Source: Mytilus edulis
Taxonomy: Eukaryota > Mollusca > Bivalvia > Mytilida > Mytilidae
Direction: 5' to 3'
Assembly (NCBI RefSeq): GCF_963676685.1
Contig: NC_092345.1
Coordinates: 76,311,960 to 76,375,959 of the forward strand
Length of the DNA: 64,000 nt
Part shown: positions 44,072 through 56,215 of the stretch, piece by piece
How positions within the stretch are numbered: position 1 is the stretch's first letter
Layout: each line of letters starts with the position of its first letter
Notes under the pieces: generated by a model
The model's database searches: none
The model's input: the letters and a program-made list of their open reading frames with translations, nothing else
What the model was told of the DNA's origin: nothing
Position numbers and translations under genes: made by a program

Positions 44072-45898
44072 GTAACTAAAAGCTCGAATACATTTTAACA
44101 GACAGTGGTCATGTTTGTTGATGACTATTGTTTTTCCTAGATTCACTCTTGAAAAATCATTTGGTAACATTTGGTCAAGTAATTTCAGAAAAGATCTTTT
44201 TGTAATTGTGGACGCCAAGACAATACATGAACCTCACACGACCCCTCGACACAGGTGAGCTTATATTATGATCTTATAGCGATTCGGGTTGATTACCAGT
44301 TGAAATTAAGCCAGTTTTTTGTGTGTGTAGATTTGTATTGTTTTAAACTGTTATGACCTTTTAAAGTTAAATGTAGGTGTTTAATCTAAGAATTTCTTTT
44401 TTAAACTTATATACTTGATTTATACTAAATTGGTAGTATGAAGCTACGAGATATTTTAATTTTTGAAATTGAAGGCACAATTAACAAAGCAAACGGTAGT
44501 TTCAAATACTTTCAAATAGATGTTTAAGGATAATGTACCCTTGTGTTGATCCGATGCTAAACATAACAAAAATCTCTGTACAAAAGTCTGTGAATTTTCT
44601 ACAAAAAAAGTGATTTTATTTTCACCAAATTCTCTTTTTCTACTACATACAATAATGAACTATAAATAATAATGCTTTGCAAGAAGTTTCCTCTTGATAT
44701 ATGTACAAAATTATATCTCTATTATGCATTGTCTGTGCTTTTTTGATACTATTGCAGTTTGCACATTTCGTAATTGACAGGCCACAGAAGGGGTCATAAA
44801 CCATACACGAAAAGATATTGATCTAAGTACTTAATTTGCATCTCTGAACCCCAGATCCCCCCCCCCCCCCACCCCTGCTTTTTTTTTAGGAGTGTGTCTA
44901 AAAATTGTCGATTACAGACAGCCGAGTACGCATTTTACTTTCAAGGCGTGTTTACGTTGATTGCTAAAGTCCTGAAAACGGATAGATGGCAACAAAAATG
45001 TTTGATATATCTGGCTTTAGATTCAGTTTTTTTTAAATATAAATTAAGGCTACATTTTAATATAATAATACTAAGAATTCACAATATCAAAAAATGCAGA
45101 AAAAAAATGGATGAAGTGAAATATCTTAGTAAGGTGTCATTACTACAGAGAAGGTGTGTTTGACACACAAAACTTAAAAGCTTAGTGATATTACCAATAT
45201 TAAAATAAAAGTGTATTTTCACTGGGGGTAAATGTGATCTCCGTAACTGCAGTTACGTATATCAAAAGATGGCGGACGAAGTTTCTGGTCAATATTTCTT
45301 TTGTCAATTCTGTAATAATTCAGTATTATTCTTCGGTATTTCGTGTCTTATTTTAAGTATTACTAAGTTTGAAACTGAAATACAAAGCATATTTTCATAG
45401 TTCAATCGCTAAATGGAGAAATCATCATTTCAAAAAATCGCGAAGATATGGGTAGCTGTGTAGACTAATATCCGTAACTGTAATAAACGTTGAGTGAAGG
45501 ACATCCGTAACTGTTGATTTACATCGTTTCTGCTACATTCATTATACTCGATTTAATAGTAAGGATCATCATTTTTTTTTCCCGAAATAAAACTCATAAA
45601 TTCCCTCAAGTACCCTCCCACGTTCACTTTGTTTGTGTAAACTATTTTTATTTGTATCCGCCTCTGCTCTTATTTTGTACTGTAACACCACTGTCCCAGG
45701 TAAGGGGAGTTGAACGCCATCTTGCATGTTTAACATCGCTAAATTCTGTATTTGCCTAGGCCTGACCCATGTCACGGGAGCCTGCAGTTCAGTGATGGTC
45801 GTGAGTTGCTGTGCTACATATTTGCTATTTGTTCTTTTTTTTTGTACATAAATAAAGCCATAAGTTGACTTGTTCAATTTGTGTTACATTTGTCTTTT

Positions 45899-46038
45899 TC
45901 GGGGCCTTTAAAATCAGACTATGCGGTATTGGCATTGCTCACTGTTAAAGGCCGAATGGTGACCTGATAAATGTTAATTTCTATGTTATTTGGTTTCATG
46001 TAGAGAGGTATCTCATTGATACTCGTACCACATCTTCC
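45899..46038 (-). repeat. Dispersed repeat family R5, copy 3 (reverse), in E3
   Basis: The reverse complement of 2639-2775, from CGGGGCCTTTAAAA to GTACCACATC. Confidence 0.65.
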
Positions 46039-46456
46039 TAGTATTATATATATGTTCAGGACGAGAAGCATACCACATGCCATCTATTGACCACCGTCAA
46101 AGAGTTGTTACAAGGGTTATCAACGTACAAAGAGCAAGAAATAATCTATACACGAGGCATCTGATTAAACGACCCCATTCTGACCGGACGTGGATGCGAA
46201 CTTGTTCATCCCGCACAGCAAAACGGATGCCCGACTTTTGCTACGGTTTTCGGGGAGGTAGTCCAATGGAAACCATTTTTTCCAATCCCAAGTCACTCTT
46301 GGCGGTCTTGAAATGTAGTGGTTAGGTACTTGTTGATTATGATCAGCTGTACGTGATATTGTGCTATTTGGTTTTGTCTTTGTATATTGTTAACCTTTAC
46401 TCTGTGTTACTGTTTAAATAATTTATTTTGGGGTGTCTCAGTATTCATACAGACTG

Positions 46457-46740
46457 CTATTTTGTTACGGTGCTATGATCATTTTGTAATTTTGTTAAAA
46501 GAGGGACGAAAGATACCAAAGGGACAGTCAAACTCATAAATCTAAAACAAACTGACAACGCCATGGCTAAAAATGAAAAAGACAAACAGAAAAACAATAG
46601 TACACATGACACAACATAGAAAACTAAAGAATGAACAACACGAACCCCACCAAAAACTAGGGGTGATCTCATGTGCTCCGGAAGGGTAAGCAGATCCTGC
46701 TCCACATGTGGCACCCGTCGTGTTGCTTATGTGATTACAA
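46457..46740 (-). repeat. Dispersed repeat family R3, copy with coding remnant upstream
   Basis: Landmarks are AAAGGGACAGTCAAACTCAT, GGGGTGATCTCATGTGCTCC and CACCCGTCGTGTTGC. Related copies are at 819-1365, 58310-58510 and 59366-59600. The retroelement remnant at 46798-47160 adjoins it on the same strand, so R3 is probably the 3' end of that retroelement. Confidence 0.55.
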
Positions 46741-46797
46741 ATCCGGTAAATAGTCTAATTCGGTAGGTCACATTCATGAAAGGGAAGGGGATTGTAG

Positions 46798-47160
46798 TTA
46801 CGACGTAAGGAACATATCCGATATCATTTGTGAAACGGTTATTCCATAACGGTCAACCAACTCGTGATGGCGTCCGTAAAATTTACGAAGGGATGATTTC
46901 AACTTCACCATTTGGAACTCTTGGTTTAATAGCTTCCTTGTGAGCAGCAATCCTCTGTCAAGAAAATCATGATAGGAAATGCAAGCACGGGAATATCGTA
47001 TCGATTGGGAGATATATACCCCGTATGCAGGTACTGCTGGAATGTTGCTACTTAGAAATGGAAAGTTCACAATAGGAAAGCTGAAATCAACTCTTTTGTC
47101 GTAAAGTTTTGTTTTCAACCGACCCTCATTGTCAATTTCTAGATGTAAGTCAACTTAACT
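46798..47160 (-). pseudogene. Retroelement remnant, C-terminal part of an RT-type protein
   Basis: The minus strand reads L-H-L-E-I-D-N-E-G-R, K-L-Y-D-K-R-V-D-F-S-F-P-I-V-N-F-P-F, A-Y-G-V-Y-I-S-Q, R-K-F-Y-G-R-H-H-E-L-V. I recognise this as the end of a protein family that is very common in bivalve and lancelet genomes and follows an RT domain with a Y-I-D-D motif. It is open from about 47150 to 46798. A frameshift near 47155 separates it from a short piece reading K-D-T-T-D-T-V-K. The catalytic RT part is absent. The assignment to the RT family rests on memory of homologues; the clade is unresolved. Confidence 0.5.
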
Positions 47161-49766
47161 GTATCTGTAGTATCCTTTATCTCCTTTAAAGTGCGCAATT
47201 GCCATTTTGTGTTTCTCTGTTGAAATAGTTTTAAATTTTGTTTTCTAGGCATTCAGATGTTAAAATAATGTTGACTGTGATATATTGATATATTTTGACC
47301 GTTTGCTTTACCCAATAATTGTTTTTAATATAATGGAATTCTATGTGAGTCTGAGAGTCAGTGACTCTCATACAAATGAGAGACTTGGCTATCTATAATA
47401 ATGCCAGGTTTAATCTACAAGTTTCTACATAAGGTAATGCTTGTACCAAATCAAGAATACAGCTGTTATCAATTCGTTTCATGTGTTAAAGGTTTTAGAT
47501 TTTTTCATTTGCTAAAAGACTGTCCGTTCTCAATTTTTCTTAATATTTCATCTAATGCTGCTGACTATATAGAAATACAGAATTGGAAGCCTGATCAATA
47601 TTTTCACATAATAATTTTAAAGACTTCGATGAACAATTCTTATTTATGTTTGTCACACTTTAAATAACCGGAGACATTTATTTCTGTTCAAATATGATTA
47701 AATTGTGTAGAAATAAAATCAGTTACGGATATCAATATTTGCAGTTACGTATATCATTGACAATTTATCTACTTCAGTTACCCATATCATCACGATATTT
47801 TAGATGGCTGTTTTCTCCATTTCAGCGGTTGAATTATGAATAAAACATTTAGTATTTCAGTTTCAAATTTAGTATTACGTTAAAACAGACATGAAATACC
47901 AAAGAATAATGCATTGTTGTTACAAAATTGACAAAAGAAAAATTGACAAGAAACATCGTCCGTCATCTTTGGATATACGTAACTGCAGTTACGGAGATCA
48001 CATTAACCCCAGTGATTTTAGTTGGGTATTTTTTCCATTTACTCATTTTCAATAAGAATTAAGGCACATTTGATTTTTATTCATAAAAATATTTAAATAT
48101 AGAAAAGTAGAACACATTGTTCACTTCCTTCCCCGTAATTCTTTATCAAAAATATTTTTTTAATTTGGAATTTTGAAATGAAAAAGCGAAGACATCTTAG
48201 TTTTGTTAGTGTTCTCTAGGTTATCTCGTCTTCATTCTCTGACATATTCTAGTCTGCCCTTTCATAAAATATTGATTTTTTTTAGTGTTCTATCGAACTT
48301 TCGAGAAAAAAAATACCTGACAACAATTCAGACAAAAAAATTATGTTGAAATAATCTTACAGATACAGCAAGTGATTCTTAATAGCTATAAGATACATTT
48401 TTTCTTTTAAAATACAACTTTTAAATCTTACGGGAAACTATTCCAAGCTTAAAACTTTCACTGTAACCTCGCTCTAACTTATCCCCCATCCCCCCCCCCA
48501 AAAAAAAAACCCAAACAACTTATAGTCAGCACTAAATTGTTCACAAACAAATGTGTTTCGAGCTGCTAAAGACATATGATTCAAACGCTCAGAAAGTCCT
48601 TTGTTCTATATTTTTGCTCTTCATTTTTATGCAAACCTTTTACATTTTCATTTTATGGGTTATTGTTGAAGGTCGTACGATGACGTAAGGCTGTTAACAC
48701 ATACTTCCTTTGGTTTCTTATGGAAATTTGTCCATTGACAACAAACATACCATATCATCTACTTTATATAAGTATTGTATAAATTACAACGTATTTTGGT
48801 GATCTTGTAAAATGATCGTAATCCCGAAAATCGTAAACATTTTGTCTTGATCTTAAAAGGGGACAAGAAGGGTTCCGTTAACAGGCCAATAAATAAGATT
48901 ACAGTTAATTTAAAAAAAAAATTAAAAATAGGGGTATTTTTTCTCACATAATAACAGTAAACAGATTCACAACAATGTCAATTTCAAGAAAGCAGACAAC
49001 AGTTAATTAGTCAATAACAGTACAGCATCAATGATCTTCAAAATATGCCACTTTAGACTAAAATATAAAAGCACAGAACCAGGACATAGGAGCACAGAAC
49101 CAGGACCGTTTTTCTAGTCACCAGCACATCGTCAGGACAATTTCGTTTTGCGAACTTGCACGACTTTTGCAATAAAAAATTGTTGTAAATATTCTTTGAA
49201 TGGTACTAATGACGTATTAGAGAAAAATTAAGGAACAAAATGGTTGTTTTATTGCCGTTCTGATACAATGTAAACAAACCCACCAGCACGTGACAGGACC
49301 AAATAACCAGCACAGAACGTTCTCTCGCAGGACAACCATACCCACCGTGAGTTAAATGGACTTATATGATTTAAAGGTCACGTTTTGTTTGTAAATTTTA
49401 AGTTTATAAAATTATGAAAAAATACTAAAACTTATATGTTGCAATCCTTCAGGTATAAGTCACCTTAAACGGTTTCCACAATTCACTTTATGCATTTTTA
49501 ATTATTATGCTCTAAAACTTCTTATATTTTAAGCTTTCTAAATGTTGTCTAGGATAAATAAAGCCAGTTCAGCATTTTAAATTTTTATCGTAACTTAAAT
49601 ATAAAGATAAACATGAGAGACAATCATGTGTTTAGTTATACCAGACCTTAGTACTATGTCGATCTAATATCCAGGTCATTGCATGACGAATACTTTGGAT
49701 ATTTACTTCGAACCTTGTGATAAAGACCAGATATTTTCATAAAAGGAATCTCCATAATCATACTTA

Positions 49767-49806
49767 ATGGCGCTGACAAGTCTTATATTATTTGTTGCTG
49801 TTTTGG
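49767..49806 (+). CDS. Gene C exon 1: signal peptide of a secreted Cys/His-rich protein
   Basis: ATG 49767 begins thirteen codons plus one base, with donor GGTAAGT at 49806/49807. The residues M-A-L-T-S-L-I-L-F-V-A-V-L-G form a short n-region and hydrophobic core of a signal peptide. Cleavage is expected in the T-A-D region of exon 2. The exon joins in phase 1 to 54969. Spliced exons 1-5 encode about 111 residues inside the window: signal peptide, an eight-cysteine His-rich module, and a Thr/Pro/Ala linker. By analogy with genes A and B the missing C-terminus should be ShKT. No TATA box is evident; E2 ends 418 bases upstream, so promoter elements may include transposon sequence. The gene model is inferred from splice signals and reading frame, not from a transcript. 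Confidence 0.75.
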
Positions 49807-49839
49807 GTAAGTTCTTCATAAGCTTTCATATAACAATAC

Positions 49840-52142
49840 TATGGAAGCGTATGTGGTACAAATTAAGTATACTTATTGTCAAAGAATGTGTACTTGTTTT
49901 TTTGGAAGTCTTACTTATTAACTAGGAATTCCGACTTGTTTTCATTGATTGTCTACTTGTTAACACATCTTGTTGACATTTTGAACTGTGCCTTTGACAG
50001 TTTTGATTAATCAAAAATTCAGTTATTCTTCTTCCCACGATAGACCATTTCCTCATTTACTATTATTATATTATGATGGACGTCAAGTTGGTTACTTATT
50101 CCTTATTCCTAATTCGTTACTTATTCTCTATTCCCTATTCGTTACTTAGTCCCTATTCCCTATTCGTTACTTATTCCCTATGCGTTACCTTTTCCTTATT
50201 CCCTATTCGTTACTTATTCCTTATTCCCTATTCGTTACCTACTCGTTACTTATTCCTTATTCGTTTCCTATTCGTTACTTTTTACTTATTCCTTATTCGT
50301 TACTTATTCGATTTTTGATATCCTTCCCCCTTTTTAATTGTTTATATTCTTATCTCTGATTATAGTTCTAAATTTGTTGTGGTAAAATGACCTTTTTATG
50401 ACCTATTTATATGTGTTTGTGCTCAACCGATCCTGTTGCTTTATGTTAGATACTTATTTGTTTCTTATTTGATTTTTATACGTTCTACCTTTTAAATGTA
50501 CATCGTTTCGGAGCTTGACTAATACCTTGTTTATAACACGTGTATTATACGTTGCACCTTTTAGAAAATGATTTTCAATTGTGTTCTTGTCTCTGGTGGT
50601 AACTATGTGTTCTTAGAGATGAAATAACCCTATTAGCGCGTATGTACCCGTTCCAGCGCTCGGTTTATACCCTGTTACTTATTCGTTCCTTAATCGCTTT
50701 TAATACAAACGTATTATAAGCAAATAAGTAACGAATAAGTAACAAGGTATTATTCGAACGCTGGAACGGGTACATACGCGCTAATAGGGTTATTTCATCT
50801 GTAAGAACACATTGTTACCACCAGAGACATATACACAATTGAAAAACGATTTATTTCAAAGTGCAACGTGTACCACGCGTATTAAAAGCGAATAAGGAAC
50901 AAATAACTAACAGGGTATAAACCGAGCGCTGGAACGGGTAAAAACGCGCTAATAGGGTTATTTCATCTCTAAGAACACATAGTTACCACCAGAGACAAGA
51001 ACACAATTGAAAATCATTTTTCTAAAAGGCGCAACGTATAATACGCGTGTTATAAACAAGGTATCAGTCAAGCTCCGAAACGATGTACACCCCGCTAACA
51101 TGTTTTATAGCTGACCATGCGGTATGGGCTTTGCTTATTGTTGAAGGCCGTATCGTGAACTATTGTTGTTAATTTCTGTGTCATTTTGGTCTATTGTGGG
51201 GAATTGTCTCATTGGCGATCATACCACATCTTCATCTTTATACAAGCGCTAAAAGGTCATTTCACCTCTTCGAACCAAGAACCAGATCTTCAAACATACG
51301 AATATAAAACATTTAAAAGGTAGAACGTATTAAAATCAAATAAGAAACAAATAAGTATCTAACATAAAGCAACAGGATCGGTTGAGCACAAACACATATA
51401 AATAGGTCATAAAAAGGTCATTTTACCTCAACAAATTTAGAACTATAACCGGAGATAAGAATATAAACAATTATAAAAGGGGAAAGATATCAAAAATCGA
51501 ATAAGTAACGAATAAGGAATAAGAAATAAGTAACGAATAGGTAATAAGGAATAATTAACGAATAGGTAACGAATAAGGAATAAGTAACGAATAGGTAACG
51601 AATAGGGAATAAGGAATAAGTAACGAATATGTAACGAATGGGGAATAAGGAATAAGTAACGAATAGGTAACGAATAGGGAATAGGGAATAGGGAATAAGT
51701 AACGAATAAGGAATAAGGAATAAGTAACCAACTTGACGTCCATCATAATATAATAATAGTATATGAGGAAATGGGCTATCGTTGGAAGAAGAATAACTGA
51801 ATTTTTGTTTAATTAAAACTGTCAAAGGCACAGTTCAAAAGGTTGACTTATTGAGATGTTCAATGACAATGTCAAATTGAAACTTGACACCGGTTAGTTG
51901 TAGAGAAAGCTTACTTTGAATTGTGGAAGTATACTTAGAGAAAGAAGAAAGAAAGAAAACAAAAATTAGAAGAAGGAAAACCATAAGGGAAGTCAGTTCA
52001 AAATGTCAACAAGATTTGTTAACAAGTAGACAATCAATGAAAACAAGTCGGAATTCCTAGTTAATAAGTAAGAATTCCAAGAAAACAATTACACATTCTT
52101 TGACAATAGGTATACTTAATTTGTACCATATGCGCTTCCATA
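49840..52142. repeat. 2.3-kb foldback element in intron 1 of gene C
   Basis: The left arm from TATGGAAGCG (49840) is the inverse of the right arm ending CGCTTCCATA (52142). Arms correspond for about 1 kb, including GTATACTTATTGTCAAAGAA / TTCTTTGACAATAGGTATAC, TAACTAGGAATTCCGACTTG and its inverse, and ATTATATTATGATGGACGTC and its inverse. Each arm has an array built from ATTCGTTACTTATTCCTTATTCCCT-like pentamer strings (50089-50310 and, inverted, 51500-51725). Nearer the centre, a block with CTATTAGCGCGTATGTACCC is present once on the left (about 50625-50680) and twice, inverted, on the right. An R5 copy (51107-51234) sits in the right arm only. No transposase frame. Confidence 0.9.
51107..51234 (-). 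repeat. Dispersed repeat family R5, copy 4 (reverse)
   Basis: The reverse complement of 2639-2775. Absent from the opposite arm of the foldback, so it inserted after the arms formed. Confidence 0.65.
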
Positions 52143-54968
52143 CAAAACTGATCTTTTAGTTTTTTTGTTTGCTCCGATAAAATTTGAGAAATTGTTTGAT
52201 ACTAAGGAATTTTTCTCCATCAAATGACTTGTTGCGGTTTGGTTTTCCCTTTTATACTTTTCGATTATGTAAGCAGATCACCGTTTATAATCGGTTGGTT
52301 TTTATAAATACTTTGTTCTCAAGCACTTTATTTTAACGGATATTTGCAAACAGTACTATGTGTCTCGCAAAATACAAGAGTCAACCTGTTTTGATTTGCG
52401 AATGAAATGCAAAACACGAGATCTCACTCCTTCAGAACGTCGTTTAAGTCTTCTAAAAATGTTACGAAACAATAACAAGAGCGAATATATAACGATGAAA
52501 TCTGCATCGAACATTGATAAAACTTTATGAGCTTTATATAAATTATGTTCGGTGAAATGGATACAAAATTCATAATGTTTTTATAAAATGTTTTCATGGA
52601 TAATGTTAATAAAATACAACGTTATTATAGTTCACATGGCAAACTTATCAATCCCAAGTAATCAACGAATCCAACATCGTATTGAATTTACAGTTTATAG
52701 TCTTTTATCTGTATTTATATTATGAACATACCAGACATCAATTATTATGCAAATTTAGCCAAATACCAATAAGTTAATAACATTACATTTATAACGAGTG
52801 TCAAACAATATTGATCCCCAGTCCACCATATGAGTGTGTGAGTCAAAATTGTTTCCTTTGAATAATAAATATCATAGTAAATATATTATGGGAGAACTTT
52901 TTTCCAGACATTTTCTCTATAGAATAAGTTCCACAATTCATCTCGTGAAATTAGTTATAGGTTTTGTGAATTTTGTTTTTTACCTGATGAAACAAGTTCC
53001 AGGTTTGAGAGATTTGCTTCCTAACTGGTGAAATAGCTTACTTGTCTGTGAAATATGTTCCACTGGTTATTCAAGTTATATTTAATACTGAACATTGTCA
53101 TCGGTTAGTTAAAAGTTATCATTCAATTTCATTATAAAAACATGTATTATATTGATAGTGTAATAGAAAAAAAGAGTAAAAATCCAATATGGATCCTGTG
53201 GAGTATCGCAAAATATTTAATTACATTCAGATTTAAAAAGATAATTAAATGTAAGCGTTTCAAACTAATGTCCCCATTTAATGTTTAATTACACATCAGT
53301 TAAAGCAGACGTTAGTATAGAAAACGATGTTCTATCTTCATGAGACTGTGAAACATTGAAGTTTCAGTATGATCTCTATAGCCATGTTATTAATGGGAAT
53401 CTCAACACCTTTGATGAACGAACGGTTGTAAACTTTCTGAAACGCAACCACAATATTGTTGTCCGTTGAAAATAAATTGGAAAGTATGTCGTCGAGTCAA
53501 TAAAGGTGCGCTTTCGTCCTATTATATAAAATAATATGGGTAAATGGTAGAAATCTGACAAGTACTACCTTGATTCCTTTGTTTAATTATGTCACAATAT
53601 TGTGGATATTCGCATACAACATTTAGAAATGAAAAAAGCAATAATAACCTTTTTCAAGATTTGAAACAAACTTTAAGTACCAACAAAGCATTTTGTGCTC
53701 GTACTTGCCTAAAAAAAACAATGTGGTAGGGGTATGACGTAAATGCTAAATACAAGGAACAATTAATTCTTATGTATATCAAGGCCATGTTCTCCACGAA
53801 CAATCAAGAATGCCACTTCCACATCTGAGGTCAAGGACCTCTAGATAATATGAAGTCCCTACAATGCATCGGCTACAAAATTACACAAAACCCGTCACAT
53901 ATTTGTTTCATCTCAGCTACTAGTACATGTTTGGCTCCTGATCTGTTTTTGTTGTGACTTGTTTCCTTGATAGTATATCAATCACCAGAACTGTTTATGA
54001 ATTTGATCCCCAAAATAGCTATTTTAACTTCAGTAAATCATTGCTTACATTCAGCAATTCGTTACTGGGTCATGTTATGGGTTGCCGCTGATTAAACTCC
54101 ATAATGACCAAAGCATAAATAAAACTACAGTTCCATAACCACACTGTTATTCGAGATGGCTTGTAAAACTAAGATTTATTGGCAGTATTGACCACAGCTT
54201 TTTATTATTAAACACAAATTTAAATATGTACACATATATATAGATTCAACGATATATATTGTTCAACTAGATAGATTCATAGATAACTAGATTCATAGAT
54301 GTATAGATTATGTTTTGGTTACCTCTGGCAACCTATAGATAACTAGATAGATATATATAGATTAATAGACGTATGATCCTGGGATACAGCGATCAACTAA
54401 CTTAGCTGTTGGATCCTGGGATACAGCGATCCACAAAATGTACTTTTAAAATCACTAAAATATTTTCAAAATACTTCTCTCTGTAATAATACACGTCTGT
54501 TCACTTGCAGCTCAAAGTAAAAAAGAACGCTAACGTCAAATGGACGTCACCACTATACATCTTATCGACAACATATGAATTTATAAAGGAAAGCACTGCA
54601 ACGGCCGAGATTAAAACTTTCCACTAGAATAACCGAATTTATGTATATTACATCAATTCTATTAACATTCTGAATAATACATTGAATTTTGATAGTGATA
54701 ATCACAAATATTTTATGCATATATATTATATAAAATATAAAAGTTATCACTGATTTTTATAATATAATATAAGCAAATGATCTTCAAACGTTTCGTCAAT
54801 AAATTCAGATGAAAGGACTTCATCCTAGGTGAAGTTTAAGGGACTTGCAATCTAATTTTATCACAATTATATAACATACAATTTTCTTATCCTGCGATGA
54901 ACTAATGTACATTAATAACTATATTTCTTTGTGTCTATGGATTCTGATCTATATCTTCAAATTTCTAG
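52143..54968. other. Remainder of gene C intron 1
   Basis: AT-rich, with no supported exon. At 54240-54370 there are AGATAGATA-like low-complexity strings. GGATCCTGGGATACAGCGATC occurs in two near-identical copies at about 54375-54433. Confidence 0.45.
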
Positions 54969-55012
54969 GGACAGCAGACGGATTGAACTGCTATGGACTT
55001 TCTTGTTCTGAT
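54969..55012 (+). CDS. Gene C exon 2 (first two cysteines)
   Basis: The acceptor TTTCTAG ends at 54968 and the donor GTAAGT begins at 55013. The 44 bases start in phase 1 and end in phase 0. They encode T-A-D-G-L-N-C-Y-G-L-S-C-S-D after the split glycine. The signal-peptidase site probably lies near the T-A-D at its start. Splice signals and phase agree with exons 1 and 3. Confidence 0.75.
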
Positions 55013-55809
55013 GTAAGTTGTATTAAATGCAAGATTAGAAAAATATAAATTATGGTAAACTAGTTGTGTCGATGTTGTATACACATGTTATTCAGTTTCT
55101 TTAACCAGTTATCAAATAAGGTCACATCTTCAAATAAATTGCAAATTGTCTAAAGGCTTTAGCCAATAAAAGATATATTTGAAAATTCAAATTTCATTTT
55201 TATTAGTTAGACTATTGTTATTTGCTTCATTGTACATCATCTTAATTTAGTTTTTGAAAAAAAGCATATTTTACCTTCAATTATTTCTCAAGTAACAACA
55301 TTATAATTACCTTGGTGCATACACCTTTCATTCGAACGTTGGCCGATTTGTTGGCTTATTCTTGGAAAGGGCAATATAGGAAATAAAATCTTATTGAGAT
55401 TTGGTAGAAGCTAGTTATGCATGAATGACGATGCTTGATATGCATCAATGAAACACCTCAATGACTCAAAAGGCAAATAGAGGTCAACAAACTGTTAAAA
55501 AAAGACACACGTCATTTTCAAAATAGATTCGAACATCAAGGTATGTATGATCCTCCCAAAATTGCACGCATGATTTCAATTCAAAAACGATAGTTGAAGT
55601 TACATTACAACCAATCTTATCTACAGTCTTTGTAAATTAGCAAGAATATAGAATGAAGGCTTTGTTTGAGTGAAATAATCATCCCAGCTTTTCATTGTAA
55701 TCTTCATAGTTCTATCATAATAATATTCCACTATATATTGGTTAAATATGTTTGTTATATGCAGAGAAAATAAAAAGACGATATTGTCAGTTTTGTATTT
55801 TTTGTTTAC

Positions 55810-56215
55810 GACAGGTCTGCTTTGATCGGTTTTAATGCTGGTCTACTACTAGTTGGTTCTGAAGGGCAAGTCTGCTTTTGATCGGTGCTAAAGTGCAGGT
55901 CTGCTTTTGGACGTTCTGAGGGCAGGTCTTATTCTGGTCGCTTCAAATGCAGGTCTGCTTCTTAACGGTTCTTATTCCGGTCTGCTTCTGATCAATTCTG
56001 AGGGCAGGTCTGATTCTGTTCAGTTCTATTGCAGGACTGCTTCTTATCGGTTCTGAGGGAAGGTCTGATTATGATTATTTCTGAAGATCAGGTTTGCTTG
56101 TAATCGGTTCTGAAGGTAGACCAGTTTATGATCGGTTCAAATGCAGGTTTGCTTCTAATCAGTTCTGATGCAGGTCTGCTTCTGATCGGTTCTGAGGGTA
56201 GGTCAGATTCTGATC
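55810..56215. repeat. Minisatellite in gene C intron 2, about 29-base units
   Basis: About 14 degenerate units contain GCAGGTCTGCTTCTGATCGG followed by TTCTGAGG, alternating with AATGCAGG variants. No coding meaning. Confidence 0.85.

Larger units (their letters stand above)
45220..48014. mobile_element. Nested inverted-repeat element E3 with iterated CAGTTACGTATATC motif
   Basis: The left end starts CACTGGGGGTAAATGTGATC and the right end is its inverse, finishing CCCCAGTG. The arms (about 45220-45520 and 47705-48014) correspond along about 300 bases, including GTAACTGCAGTTACG and GATGGCGGACGA. ATTTT abuts both ends (45215-45219 and 48015-48019), a 5-base target duplication. Subterminal copies of (T)CCGTAACTG or CAGTTACG(T/G)ATATC recur in each arm. 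The interior holds repeats R5 and R3 with an RT-family remnant, so this copy grew by later insertions. Confidence 0.85.
42768..49349. mobile_element. Non-autonomous DNA transposon E2, 6.6 kb, iterated-motif TIRs
   Basis: The left terminus CACGGTGGGTATGGTTGTCC, continuing through GCGAGAGAACGTTCTGTGCT, is matched exactly for about 43 bases by the inverted right terminus ending 49349. Flanks AGTTACA and AGTTAAA abut the ends and look like a 7-base target duplication with one mismatch. Inside both ends the motifs GTGCTGGTG and GGTCCTG recur (left at 42805-42835 and 43140-43195; right at 49080-49135 and 49270-49310), in inverted orientation. No transposase frame. It carries a hairpin MITE (43811-44071) and element E3 (45220-48014). 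It ends about 420 bases before exon 1 of gene C. Confidence 0.88.

Noticed and set aside
46077..46325. Basic plus-strand open frame of 82 codons inside E3
   Set aside because: Arg-rich and ATG-initiated but without a domain I recognise, flanked by repeats on both sides; no support as a gene.
50073..51831. Tyr/Leu/Phe-rich open frames on both strands in the foldback
   Set aside because: They arise from TTATTC/TTACTC pentamer arrays and appear symmetrically in both inverted arms.
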